Source: an uncultured Peptococcaceae bacterium
GTDB lineage: Bacteria > Bacillota > Peptococcia > Peptococcales > Peptococcaceae
Length of the DNA: 51,802 nucleotides
Assembly: GCA_934229395.1 (NCBI GenBank)
Contig: CAKQDL010000009.1
Location: 1 to 51,802, forward strand
Direction of reading: 5' to 3'
The notes beneath the pieces were generated by a model. That model searched no databases. It was not told where the DNA came from and was given only the letters and a program-made list of their open reading frames with translations. How positions within the stretch are numbered: position 1 is the first letter of the stretch; each line of letters opens with the position of its first letter. Below, piece by piece: positions 6,789-16,113 of this stretch. The position numbers and the translations under genes were made by a program.

Positions 6789-8471
6789 TTATTTTTCTTC
6801 ATTGCCGCCGATTTGGTTGACGTCAATATCTGGGAGATTATCGCCGACGGCCTTGGTGACTTCTTCATTTTCGCGCAAATAGTAATTGCGGGCAATTTCC
6901 TTATCGGCGGTGAGGTCGGCGCCGTCCCACCATACAGCCACCTTCACGCGGGGGTAGTGGGTGATTTGTTCAAACATATCGTTGATCCATTCTACCTTGT
7001 CGCCGCCGTGGCTGGCTGAGGCAAATTCGGTAATCATCAGTGGCTGCTTGTATTGGGCAGAGACTTCGGCATAGAGTGGGGCGTAGATGTCGTTGAAGCT
7101 GCGCCAGCTTTCGCCTTCGTAATAATCGCCGGTGTTGTAGCCCGTGAGGCCCACAATGTCTACATACTCATCGCCTGGATAGTAGTTGTCCACATGGTTC
7201 CAAGGGAAGTCTGGGAAGGAGCGCTCGTTGGGGTTCCACACCCAAAGGGTGTTGGCGTTGGCGCCTTCCTCTTCAAAAATGCGGTAAATGTAGCGGTAGA
7301 GCTCCACATAAATATCACAGTCACGGCCGGCCCAGTAGGCGGAATAGTTGCACCAGTCACCATTCATTTCGTTAAACGGACGGAATAGCACCGGATGGCC
7401 AAAGCGGGCCACATCGCGGGCATACTCGCGCAGATACTCATCGCAGGCGCCGTCTAGAATTTCAAAAATGGCGTTGGTTTCCTCGCTTGCATTGTATAAT
7501 CGCGTTTGCAGGGTGAGCTCGGTGACGCTGCCGTGCTCCCAATATTTGGTGAGGGTGTCATAGACGTAGTTTTCTTCATACTCCAAGCCCGGCTGCACAG
7601 AGGTGTAACGGAGCAAAATATCAAAATGATAGTCCAAGCTGCTCTCAAGGCTTTCTAGGCTCTCTACGCTCTTGCCATTGGCGAGGGGTTCAAAAACACC
7701 CCAGGTGAGAGGTGCCGACTCGCCAAAGTAGGCGTTGTAAAAGGCGGTGGTTTCTTCGTTCCATTCATCAATGCGGGCAGAGGCAAAGCGTGGGTAATCG
7801 CGTGCCTCCTTGGTGGCGCGGAAGATTTCCACACTTTCAGCAATGGCTTTTAAGGTGGTGCCGCTGATTTTCTCTTGCGAGGTCATAAGGAAGGAATAAA
7901 CCATCTCATCCTCGGTCACATAGTCTACAAGGCCGTAATAGTTGCGGTCGTTTTCTATTTCTGAAAGACTGCGGCGGTTCCACGCGAGGGTGTGGTAGGT
8001 GCTTGTGCCAATGGTGTGGGTTTCGTCGAAGGTTTTGGTAAAGTCATCGCTGTTTTCTAAAAATTGGTTGGAATAGCTCAAGTAAATTTTGGCGCTGGAG
8101 TTTTCTGGTAGCGCTTGGGTGTAGACCTCTAGGCGGGTGCTGTCGTTGGCAAAGGTGGCGCGGTAGCTGGCGTCGGCCATATCGACAAGCTCTAGCCCCT
8201 TGGGAAGGTTAAAGCTGTAGCCTAGGGCTTTGTTGGAGAAGCGGATGGTGTCGTTTAATACCTCTTCTGTAGAAAACAGACCTTTATTTTCTGCCACGCG
8301 CACGCTGTCAGCGCTGGAGGCGTTCAGGCCATTTTTGGTGTCGCTGTAGGCGGCGTGATCAATATCATAAACTGGGGTGCTCTCTTCCTTGAGTGCCGGA
8401 AATGGCAAAAAACTGGATATTGTCATAGCCAGCGCCAACACTGTAGAGATGAGCTTTGTTAAAAATACCAC
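6789..8471 (-). CDS. Secreted glycoside hydrolase family 26 (beta-mannanase-like)
   Basis: The 560-residue product starts with a GTG codon preceded by AAGGAGAG. It has a signal peptide (LISTVLALAMTISSFLPFPA). Residues 30-240 form an N-terminal region of unknown fold. The C-terminal half is a GH26 barrel: RPFNEMNGDWCNYS with the general acid Glu, WVWNPNE, and PLMITEFAS with the nucleophile Glu. GH26 enzymes retain configuration and cleave beta-1,4-mannan or mixed-linkage glucans outside the cell. No other carbohydrate genes are adjacent, so it may act on host or self glycans. No anchor motif or dockerin is visible. Confidence 0.8.
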   Translation of the reverse strand: MVFLTKLISTVLALAMTISSFLPFPALKEESTPVYDIDHAAYSDTKNGLNASSADSVRVAENKGLFSTEEVLNDTIRFSNKALGYSFNLPKGLELVDMADASYRATFANDSTRLEVYTQALPENSSAKIYLSYSNQFLENSDDFTKTFDETHTIGTSTYHTLAWNRRSLSEIENDRNYYGLVDYVTEDEMVYSFLMTSQEKISGTTLKAIAESVEIFRATKEARDYPRFASARIDEWNEETTAFYNAYFGESAPLTWGVFEPLANGKSVESLESLESSLDYHFDILLRYTSVQPGLEYEENYVYDTLTKYWEHGSVTELTLQTRLYNASEETNAIFEILDGACDEYLREYARDVARFGHPVLFRPFNEMNGDWCNYSAYWAGRDCDIYVELYRYIYRIFEEEGANANTLWVWNPNERSFPDFPWNHVDNYYPGDEYVDIVGLTGYNTGDYYEGESWRSFNDIYAPLYAEVSAQYKQPLMITEFASASHGGDKVEWINDMFEQITHYPRVKVAVWWDGADLTADKEIARNYYLRENEEVTKAVGDNLPDIDVNQIGGNEEK

Positions 8472-8604
8472 AGGTTCTCTCTCCTTAAAGTTATAGTCTT
8501 CATTATTTTAATAGAAGCGGAGGGGGACTGTCAACTATGCGGACGGGCCTTGCGCGGCGTTGGCTGGGAGGGTATCATTAAAAGAAAAACCAAGGAGGAT
8601 GACT

Positions 8605-11600
8605 ATGCGACTGATTATTGGAGCGAGCGCCAACGCTGTGCGCGAAAAAATATTTGCAGAGCTGGCCGCTGTGGCCCAGGCGCAGCAGAGCGCCTATCTT
8701 TTGGTGCCAGAGCAATTCACCATGCAAACAGACCTCATGCTATTAAATGCCTTGGACACAGATGTCATCATGGATATCAAGGTCAAAAGCTTTGGCTCCC
8801 TCTCGCGCGAGGTGCTCTCAAAAACAGGCGGCATCAAGCTGGCCTTTGTGGGCGAGGACGCTAGGCGTATGCTCTCAAGCTATCTCTTGGAGGAAAATGG
8901 CGAGGAGCTGCGCGTCCTTGGCCGCGTCAAGAGCCAGGCGGGCGCAGCGGTAAAAATGTTAGAAACCCTAAGCGAGTTCCGCGCCATGGGTATGAAGGGC
9001 GCGGACGTTTTGGCTCTGGCGGATGGCGAGGCGGCCAACCCTCTTTTAAAGGACAAGCTTAGCGATATGGCCCTCCTTTTGGACCGCTATGAGGACCTAT
9101 TGGGCGAGGCAAGATTAGACAACGAGGCCAGGCTCTTTCTTTTGGCCGAAAAAATCCACGAGGCCGATTGGCTCCGCGGGCTGCCTATTTATATCGACGG
9201 CTTCCATTCTTTGAGCCATCCAGAGCTTGGCGTGGTGCGCGAAATGGAGTCTATGGGGGCAGAGGTCACCATTGGCATGGTTCTCTCGCCTGATGCTCTC
9301 ACCAATAAGGTGGGCTTTTGGGTGGGCCACGAGGCTTATATGGCCTCACTGCGCTTTTATGATAGCCTCAAGGAGGCTGGGTTTACGCTGCAAACAGAGC
9401 TTATTGATACCGACGAGGCAGTGCTTGCCTCGGCACGTCCATTGGCGCGCGGCCTCTTTAGCTACGAGGCCGAAACGGTGGCGGAGGCGCCCGAGGGCTT
9501 TGCCATTTGGAAGGCGCCAAACCCAAAGCTAGAGGTGAGCTATTTGGCGGGGTGGCTGCGCAAAAAGGTCATTGAAGAGGGCTACCGCTGGCGCGATTTT
9601 TATATCACGACCAACGCCAGCACCGTATATTATCCCCTTTTAGAGCGTCTTTTTAAGCAGTACGAGATTCCAGTGTTTGTAGACGAGCGCAAATCCGTTG
9701 AGGGCCATTATTTGGCGCGCTATCTATTAAACGCCATCGACATGGTGGCCTATGGTTTTAATTATCCGGCAGTTTTTGCCTGCCTCAAAACGGGCCTTGC
9801 GGGGCTCAGTGACGAGGAGATGCAAGCCCTTGATTATTACGCTCGTGCCAAGCATTTGCGCGGCGGGATGTATTTTGATGCGCGCTATTTTGCCCTTCCT
9901 GACGAAGAAGTGACCTCACGCAAGGTTGATGGCCTGCGCAAACGCCACGCCTTGGCCAATCAGGCCAGGGAAAAATTCACCGCGCGCTTCAAGCCTTTTT
10001 GGGAGGATATGAAAAAAGCCAAGACGGTGCGCGATTTTTCCACACTTGTGTATTATTTCCTTACCTCTCCAGAGCTTATGGACAATCTTCACGCGGATGA
10101 TGGCAATAAGAGCGCTTTAGAAATTGAAACCGATGAGCGCATTATTGACGCGGCGGTGGGGCTTTTGGATCAATTGGTCGAAACCATTGGCGAGATGACG
10201 GTGGATGTGAAGGGCTTTGGCCGCATTTTGGCCGAGGGCCTTGGCGAGGCCAGCCTTGGCATTTTGCCACCGGCGCAGGATCAGGTGATGGTGGGGGATA
10301 TTGGCCGTGCGCGTTCGGGCCGTTGCAAGGTGGAAATTGTGCTCGGTATGAGTGATGCGTGGCTTCCGTCCACAGAAATGGCACGCACGATTTTTATCAA
10401 GGAAGAAAAACGTTGGCTCGCCAGCGAGGGCGTGGCGCTGCGCTTTGACGAAGGACGCATGATGGAGGATGAGGCCATGAGCCTTTACGAGGCCGTGACC
10501 AAGCCACAAGAGATGCTCATTTTTTCCTATCCCTTGAGCGAAAGCGGTGGCGCAGGGGTCAACGAAAGCAGTTACATTGCCCGCGCCAAGGCCATTTATC
10601 CAAACCTTGAGGAAAAAAGCCTCTTGGCCGATTTTGATACGGTGCGCCCTTATTTGGAATGGGAGAGCCTTGTGCGCTGTGCCGACTGGCTGCGTTTGTG
10701 CAGCACCCGTCCGGAATTGGCCGAAGATAACGATGCAGTCACGAGAGTGGCCAGCTATTACCGTTATTATGCCGAAAATCGTCAAAACCTGGCGCCTTTT
10801 TTGGACGATGGGCTTTATTATTCCAACGTGCGCAAGCGCTTGGCGCCAGAGATGGCCAAAAAGCTCTATCCATCCATTGAGAAGGGCACGGTGTCCATTA
10901 GCGAGCTCGAAAGCTGGCAGGGCTGCCCGTACAAGCACTTCCTGCGCTACGGCATTCGCCCAGAGGAGGGATTGGACTATACCCTCCGCGCCGATGAATT
11001 GGGCAGTGTCCTCCATGGTGCCTTAGATGGCTTTACCAAGGCGCTACGCGCTACAGACGACTGGGAAAACTGGGATGAGGCGGCCATCTACGCCCAAATA
11101 GACCGCTATCTCGATGAGGAGCGCGCACGTACCTTGGACAGCCAACGCAGTGAGGAGGCACGCAACCGCGCTGTTTTGACCAAGCTGCGCGCCCAAGGCC
11201 ACAAAGCCGGCAAATTCATTGTGCGCCAGCTTAGGGAAAGCAGCTTTAAGCCGCGCTTTAACGAGATGTTTTTTGGCGAAAATTCGCCTGTCCTGCCGCC
11301 TATTTATTTGGACCTCGGTGGGCAAATTTTGCGCATCGAAGGCCGCATTGACCGCGTGGATACCTACAGTGACGGCCAAAACCTCTATGCCCGCGTGATT
11401 GACTATAAGTCGGGCTTCAACAGCTTCGACATTGCCCGCGTGTGGGCAGGGCTCGATTTGCAGCTTCTCTTGTATTTGCGCGCCGTGATGGGGTGGCAAA
11501 AGGCGCCGCTGCCAGCTGGGGTCTTTTACTTGAGCCTAAAGGATCCCTTTGTGAGCACCGAAAGCCTAGATGAAGCCACCATTGAAAAGCTCATCGCCTC

Positions 11601-11976
11601 GGAGCTCTTGATGGACGGCGTTTTTGTGGACGATCCAGAGGTTTTGGCAGCCTTAGACCATGGTGCCAGAGAGGGCGAAAAGCGCGTGGTCAAATTCAGC
11701 GGCCGTGGCAAAACGCCAGAAAACGGCGTCAGTGTAACGCTTTTGGACAAGCTTTTGCAGCACGCCGTTGACGAAGCACGCCGCACCGCCATAGAGGTCA
11801 CAGAGGGAGACATCAGCGTCCATCCGTTGGAGGATGACAAGGCGAGCTGCACCTATTGCGACTATGCCTCGATTTGCCGTTTTGAAAAAAACAGCGGTGG
11901 CAACAAGGTGCGCGACATTGAAAAGGTCGATTGGAAGGGCGTTAAGGAACGCTTGAATGAGGAGGGAGAGGCATGA
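8605..11976 (+). CDS. addB: ATP-dependent helicase/nuclease subunit B
   Basis: The 1123-residue length is normal for AddB. The C-terminal nuclease domain reads RIEGRIDRVD and ARVIDYKSG. It is bracketed by the iron-sulfur cysteines: one in GCPYKHF and three in CTYCDYASIC. AddAB resects double-strand breaks and loads RecA after Chi recognition. An oddity is that the N-terminus, which normally has Walker A GRxGSGKT, reads LIIGASANAVREK, so the P-loop is lost. The start at 8605 follows AAGGAGG. Its stop overlaps the addA start by four bases. Confidence 0.9.
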   Translation: MRLIIGASANAVREKIFAELAAVAQAQQSAYLLVPEQFTMQTDLMLLNALDTDVIMDIKVKSFGSLSREVLSKTGGIKLAFVGEDARRMLSSYLLEENGEELRVLGRVKSQAGAAVKMLETLSEFRAMGMKGADVLALADGEAANPLLKDKLSDMALLLDRYEDLLGEARLDNEARLFLLAEKIHEADWLRGLPIYIDGFHSLSHPELGVVREMESMGAEVTIGMVLSPDALTNKVGFWVGHEAYMASLRFYDSLKEAGFTLQTELIDTDEAVLASARPLARGLFSYEAETVAEAPEGFAIWKAPNPKLEVSYLAGWLRKKVIEEGYRWRDFYITTNASTVYYPLLERLFKQYEIPVFVDERKSVEGHYLARYLLNAIDMVAYGFNYPAVFACLKTGLAGLSDEEMQALDYYARAKHLRGGMYFDARYFALPDEEVTSRKVDGLRKRHALANQAREKFTARFKPFWEDMKKAKTVRDFSTLVYYFLTSPELMDNLHADDGNKSALEIETDERIIDAAVGLLDQLVETIGEMTVDVKGFGRILAEGLGEASLGILPPAQDQVMVGDIGRARSGRCKVEIVLGMSDAWLPSTEMARTIFIKEEKRWLASEGVALRFDEGRMMEDEAMSLYEAVTKPQEMLIFSYPLSESGGAGVNESSYIARAKAIYPNLEEKSLLADFDTVRPYLEWESLVRCADWLRLCSTRPELAEDNDAVTRVASYYRYYAENRQNLAPFLDDGLYYSNVRKRLAPEMAKKLYPSIEKGTVSISELESWQGCPYKHFLRYGIRPEEGLDYTLRADELGSVLHGALDGFTKALRATDDWENWDEAAIYAQIDRYLDEERARTLDSQRSEEARNRAVLTKLRAQGHKAGKFIVRQLRESSFKPRFNEMFFGENSPVLPPIYLDLGGQILRIEGRIDRVDTYSDGQNLYARVIDYKSGFNSFDIARVWAGLDLQLLLYLRAVMGWQKAPLPAGVFYLSLKDPFVSTESLDEATIEKLIASELLMDGVFVDDPEVLAALDHGAREGEKRVVKFSGRGKTPENGVSVTLLDKLLQHAVDEARRTAIEVTEGDISVHPLEDDKASCTYCDYASICRFEKNSGGNKVRDIEKVDWKGVKERLNEEGEA

Positions 11977-14900
11977 ACTACACACCAAACCAGCAGGAGG
12001 CCATAGACGCGCGCGGAGAAAACCTCTTGATTTCTGCCGCAGCCGGCTCTGGCAAAACCCGCGTTCTTGTGGACCGCATTGTAAAGATGGTGCAATCCGA
12101 CCGCGTGCCCCTCGAGCAAATGCTCATTGTTACCTTTACCAACGCCGCTGCCGGAGAGATGCGCACCCGTTTGCGCCAAGGTTTAGAGGAGGCAGCCCAT
12201 GGGGAAGAAGGCGAGGCCAAGGCCTTCTTGCTTGAGCAGCTTGCAAGCATCCCAGAGGCCCATATTTCCACCATGCACGCCTTTTGTATTGCCGAGCTCA
12301 GACGTTTTTATCACGTTTTGGGCCTAGACCCTAGCTTTAAAATCCTAGCCGAAACAACCACCACCATCATGCGCGAGGAGGCCCTCGAAGGGGTGATGGA
12401 CGCGGCCTACGAGAGCGACGACGAGGCATTTTTGAATCTTGTGGCTGCCTATGGCGGCAAAAGCGGCGACGAAAAGGTGCGCAACTTGGTGCGCAGTGTC
12501 TATGGCCGCATCCAATCCCACGAGGAGCCGCTTGCATGGCTCTTTGCGCAAATTGAGGCCTTTAACGGCGGCGCCGCCAGTGGGACTACGGCACTCTTTG
12601 TGCAAGAGGTTGGGGATGTTTGCGAAGAAATGGCCGCCCTTATGGCAAAGGAACGCGCCCTGGCCGATCAAATGCCAAACGCCGACAAACTCCACGAGAT
12701 GCTCAACGAAGATGAGAGCATTTTAGCAGGGCTAAAAAAGGCCAGTCAAAAAAAGGATGCCCTCACAAGCGTCATGAGTTATATGGAAGGCACCAAATGG
12801 ATGCGCAAGCCAGCCAAGCCACGCAACGCCACTGGCGAGGTGGCAGACTTAGACGCACGCATCACTGCCCTCCGTGGGCTTTATAAGGAGGCCTTAAAGC
12901 CCCTAGAAAAGCTCGGAGTAGAGGGAGGAGCGGAGCGTATTATGGCCGACCGCCAGCTTGTGCACCCTATGCTTGTGGCCCTAGGCGAGCTTGTAGCGGC
13001 CTTTGACCAAAGCTTCACCGCCCTCAAGCGCGAAAAACAGGGGCTCGACTTTAACGACCTCGAGCACCTCATGCTTGCGCTATTAAAGGACGAAGCCACC
13101 AAGGCTGCGGTGATGGATGAAATTCGCTACATCTTTTTTGACGAATATCAAGACGCCAACCCTATTCAAGAGGCCATTGTCGAGGCCCTCAAAACGCCGA
13201 ATCAGCTTTTCTTTGTGGGGGATGTAAAGCAGGCCATCTATCGTTTCCGCCGTGCCGACCCGAACATTTTTAATCGCCGTTATGCGCGGTATCAAAAGCA
13301 CGAGGACGGCCGTCTCATCTTTTTGAGCGAAAACTTCCGTTCGCGCAGAGAGGTGCTCGATTTTTCCAACGCTCTTTTTGCCACCCTTATGACCAAAAGC
13401 TTGGGCGATGTGGATTATATGGAGCCCGGCCAAGCCTTGGTGTGCGGTAGTACCGTCGAAGAGGACAAGGAGGCTGTGCAAATTGTCACCGTGGTGGACG
13501 AGGACAAGGTCGAAAAGGAGGCCGTGTGGATTGCTGCTGAAATTGAGCGCCTTGTGGCCGAAGGTCGCTATGGCTATGGCGATTTTGTGGTCTTGATGCG
13601 TTCGCCGAAGGCCCGCCTTCGCACTTTTGAGGAGGTCTTTAAGGCCAAGCACATTCCGTATTACTCCGACAACTCCGTGACCAGTTTCCACAACCTCGAG
13701 GTGCGGCTTTTCCGCTCCATGCTCACGGTGATTGCCAACGACGAAAACGACAACGACCTTTTGGCGGCGCTGATTTCTCCTTTTGGTGGCTTGCGTGACG
13801 AGGAGCTTGCGGCCATTCGCATTTATACGCCAGAAGGTGCCTTCTTTGAAGCAGCAAGGCGTTATATGGAAGAAAGGGATGACGACACCGCGCTCAAGTT
13901 GGAAGATTTTTACGCGCGCATCAAAAAGGCGCGCCACGCCCTTCATTACGAGAGCGTTTGCGAGGTGGCCATTCGTCTTTTTGAAGAAAGCGGCTACAGC
14001 GCCTTCCTTTTGGGACTAGACGGCGGCAGCGAACGCGTGGACAACGTTTACGCCTTTATCGACATGATTCAAGGCTACGAAGCCAGCCAGCGCTACGGCT
14101 TGGTGGGCTTTCTCCATTATGTCGATACCCTCGAGGCGCGCAGCATGGACAACGCCATGCCAGGCATTGGCCTGAGCGAAAACGACAGCTGCGTGCGCAT
14201 TATGAGCGTACACAAGAGCAAGGGCTTGGGCTTTAAGGTGGTATTTTTGGCCGATTTGTCGCGTCGCTTCAATTTGCGCGACACCATGGTGCCTGTGGTG
14301 ATGGATGATGCGCTGGGGCTAGGTGTTGACGTGGTCGATGTGGCCCGAGGCACCACCCACCATAGCTTTGAAAAGAAGCTCATTGCCCTAAAAACAAAAA
14401 AAGACACCCTCTCAGAAGAGGTGCGCCTCTTGTATGTGGCCCTTACCCGCGCCATCGATAGGCTCTATCTTGTGACAAGCATTGATGAGAAAATTGCCGA
14501 GCGTCTAGAAAGTGGCAGCGAAACAGCGCGCGCCGACGAAAAGCTCGCCAAGGGCTTTTCCTACAGAGATTGGCTCCTTGCCTGCATGGAGGACGCAGAT
14601 CATCCACTTTCTATAAAGGCCGAGCGTCCGTTGTATAAATGGCAGTTGGTGAATATTGACGACGAAGAGGACGCAATAGAGGAAGAGGCGCGCAGCTACA
14701 GTGCCATTTTGGACCATTGGGACGAGGACGAGGTGGCACGTATTGGCGCGCGCTTTAACCACGCCTATCCGTACGAAGACCTCACCACCCGTCCTTTTAA
14801 GAAGACTGTTTCGGAGCTCGCCAAGAAAAACATCGTCATGCCAGAGCACGTGCAAAGTTGGCCGCAGGCCGACGAAAGCCCAGCTGCCACGCCAGCAGAC

Positions 14901-15395
14901 ATTCGCGTGCCGCGCTTTATCGACGAGCACGTGTCCTTTACCGGGGCGCGCATGGGGACACTCATGCACCAGGTGGTGCAGTGGCTACCCATGCAACCCC
15001 AAAGCGCCGATGCCATCGAAGCTGCCCTTGCAAGCCTTGTGGCCCGCGCTTTTTTGACCAAGGAAGAGGCGGCGGCCGTTGACCGAGAGATGCTCGTGCA
15101 GTTTTACGCCAGCGATTTTGTGGCGCGCATCAGCAAGGTGGCCTTCAATATCGAGCACGAGGTGTCCTTTACCATGAAAACCGCCGAGTACATGGTCGAT
15201 GGGCAGATTGATATGTTTTTTGAAACAGCAGAGGGTTACGAGATTGTCGATTTTAAAACCGACCGCGTCATGCGCACCGATAGCTACCGCGCTCAGCTCG
15301 ATATGTATGCCCAAGCCCTAGAAAAGGCTAGAGGCAAACGCGTCACCAAAAAATGGCTCTATTGGCTACGCTTTACCACTGCCGAGGAGGTTTAG
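11973..15395 (+). CDS. addA: ATP-dependent helicase/nuclease subunit A
   Basis: This 1140-residue UvrD-like superfamily 1 helicase has Walker A SAAAGSGKT (near residue 22), motif Ia TFTNAAAGEM, Walker B YIFFDEYQD, motif III VGDVKQAIYRFR, a SVHKSKGLGF motif and a late RLLYVALTRA. A C-terminal RecB-type nuclease domain ends with EIVDFKTDR. It is the 3'-5' motor and one of two nucleases of AddAB. The ATGA overlap with addB implies coupled translation and fixed stoichiometry. All key motifs are intact. Confidence 0.93.
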   Translation: MNYTPNQQEAIDARGENLLISAAAGSGKTRVLVDRIVKMVQSDRVPLEQMLIVTFTNAAAGEMRTRLRQGLEEAAHGEEGEAKAFLLEQLASIPEAHISTMHAFCIAELRRFYHVLGLDPSFKILAETTTTIMREEALEGVMDAAYESDDEAFLNLVAAYGGKSGDEKVRNLVRSVYGRIQSHEEPLAWLFAQIEAFNGGAASGTTALFVQEVGDVCEEMAALMAKERALADQMPNADKLHEMLNEDESILAGLKKASQKKDALTSVMSYMEGTKWMRKPAKPRNATGEVADLDARITALRGLYKEALKPLEKLGVEGGAERIMADRQLVHPMLVALGELVAAFDQSFTALKREKQGLDFNDLEHLMLALLKDEATKAAVMDEIRYIFFDEYQDANPIQEAIVEALKTPNQLFFVGDVKQAIYRFRRADPNIFNRRYARYQKHEDGRLIFLSENFRSRREVLDFSNALFATLMTKSLGDVDYMEPGQALVCGSTVEEDKEAVQIVTVVDEDKVEKEAVWIAAEIERLVAEGRYGYGDFVVLMRSPKARLRTFEEVFKAKHIPYYSDNSVTSFHNLEVRLFRSMLTVIANDENDNDLLAALISPFGGLRDEELAAIRIYTPEGAFFEAARRYMEERDDDTALKLEDFYARIKKARHALHYESVCEVAIRLFEESGYSAFLLGLDGGSERVDNVYAFIDMIQGYEASQRYGLVGFLHYVDTLEARSMDNAMPGIGLSENDSCVRIMSVHKSKGLGFKVVFLADLSRRFNLRDTMVPVVMDDALGLGVDVVDVARGTTHHSFEKKLIALKTKKDTLSEEVRLLYVALTRAIDRLYLVTSIDEKIAERLESGSETARADEKLAKGFSYRDWLLACMEDADHPLSIKAERPLYKWQLVNIDDEEDAIEEEARSYSAILDHWDEDEVARIGARFNHAYPYEDLTTRPFKKTVSELAKKNIVMPEHVQSWPQADESPAATPADIRVPRFIDEHVSFTGARMGTLMHQVVQWLPMQPQSADAIEAALASLVARAFLTKEEAAAVDREMLVQFYASDFVARISKVAFNIEHEVSFTMKTAEYMVDGQIDMFFETAEGYEIVDFKTDRVMRTDSYRAQLDMYAQALEKARGKRVTKKWLYWLRFTTAEEV

Positions 15396-15433
15396 TGAGC
15401 GGTAACAAATGCGTGGAGATTGTGCAAATGTCG

Positions 15434-15461
15434 TTACCTAGCGTTCATTATGTGGTATACT
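15434..15461 (+). promoter_or_regulatory. Putative promoter of the zinc-ribbon gene
   Basis: TTACCT (15434-15439), a 16-base spacer and TATACT (15456-15461). A GGTAAC/GTTACC inverted repeat (about 15402 and 15433) surrounds the -35 side and could be an operator. Confidence 0.4.
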
Positions 15462-15512
15462 ATTAACCAAAGAAATTTACTGCAAAACGTAAAACAGAAC
15501 GGAGGCCCTAAA

Positions 15513-15725
15513 ATGGCAAAAATAGATAAAAGACATTATGAATGCCCAAAATGTGGCAACGATTCCTTTGAAACCGATCAATTCCAAGCAACAGGCGGCA
15601 CCGTTGCCAAAGTGCTAGACATTCAAAATAAGAAATTCACCGCTGTGAGCTGCAAAAAATGCGGCTATACCGAGCTTTACAAAGAAGGCACAGGACTTTC
15701 CAACGTTCTCGACTTCTTTATTTAA
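15513..15725 (+). CDS. Zinc-ribbon nucleic-acid-binding-like protein
   Basis: This 70-residue protein has two CxxC knuckles (CPKCGND at about residue 10, CKKCGYTE at about residue 51) separated by a beta-rich stretch. This is the form of the small zinc-ribbon family often placed beside nucleotide or membrane genes in Bacillota. The start at 15513 follows GGAGG. It may bind nucleic acid, but no partner is evident. It precedes the Nif11-like gene by 32 bases and is probably co-transcribed with it. Confidence 0.7.
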   Translation: MAKIDKRHYECPKCGNDSFETDQFQATGGTVAKVLDIQNKKFTAVSCKKCGYTELYKEGTGLSNVLDFFI

Positions 15726-15757
15726 AGTAGCCTAAAATAAACGAAGGGGGAAAAATC

Positions 15758-16057
15758 ATGGATTTACAAGATTTACTCGCCGGCCTGCGTCACCTAGCAA
15801 AAGAGGACAGCAGTGTGCGTGATCGCTTGCTCGCCACCCGCGATATGGAAAAAGGCGTAGAAACCTTCTGCGCCCTCTCAAAAGAATATGGCTACCCAAT
15901 CGACGTCGTTGAGCTCGCCTTTGCTGGCGAAAACGACTACGCCCACATGCGCCGCGCCACCAACGGAGGCGGCGAAAATTCACCTGTGCTCCTAGGCGAA
16001 GACGACTACTACGATCTCTTCATGAGCGAGCTAGAAGCCATGACCTACGCCAAGTAA
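15758..16057 (+). CDS. Nif11-like small protein, possible precursor-peptide relative
   Basis: This 99-residue acidic protein starts after AAGGGGG. Its N-terminal two thirds resembles a Nif11 leader: helical, VRDRLLAT, then FCALSKEYGYPIDVVEL. It then reads RRATNGGGENSP and ends in an acidic tail without cysteine, unlike lanthipeptide cores. No maturase, transporter or protease lies nearby, so a RiPP role is not supported. It could be a stand-alone regulatory protein. The family call is by motif resemblance only. Confidence 0.5.
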   Translation: MDLQDLLAGLRHLAKEDSSVRDRLLATRDMEKGVETFCALSKEYGYPIDVVELAFAGENDYAHMRRATNGGGENSPVLLGEDDYYDLFMSELEAMTYAK

Positions 16058-16071
16058 GATAGAATGCAATG

Positions 16072-16103
16072 AGGGCGATTCCGCGGAATCGCCCTGTTTT
16101 TTT
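16072..16103 (+). terminator. Perfect-palindrome terminator abutting the PAP2 ribosome binding site
   Basis: AGGGCGATTCCG pairs with CGGAATCGCCCT (16072-16095), followed by a T run to 16103. The PAP2 ribosome binding site AGGAGG starts at once, so PAP2 depends on read-through or on regulated termination here. Confidence 0.85.
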
Positions 16104-16113
16104 AGGAGGAACC

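Noticed and set aside
10117..11016. A 299-codon - strand ORF inside addB
   Set aside because: Antisense shadow of a long, well-supported gene, lacking a ribosome binding site and family motifs.
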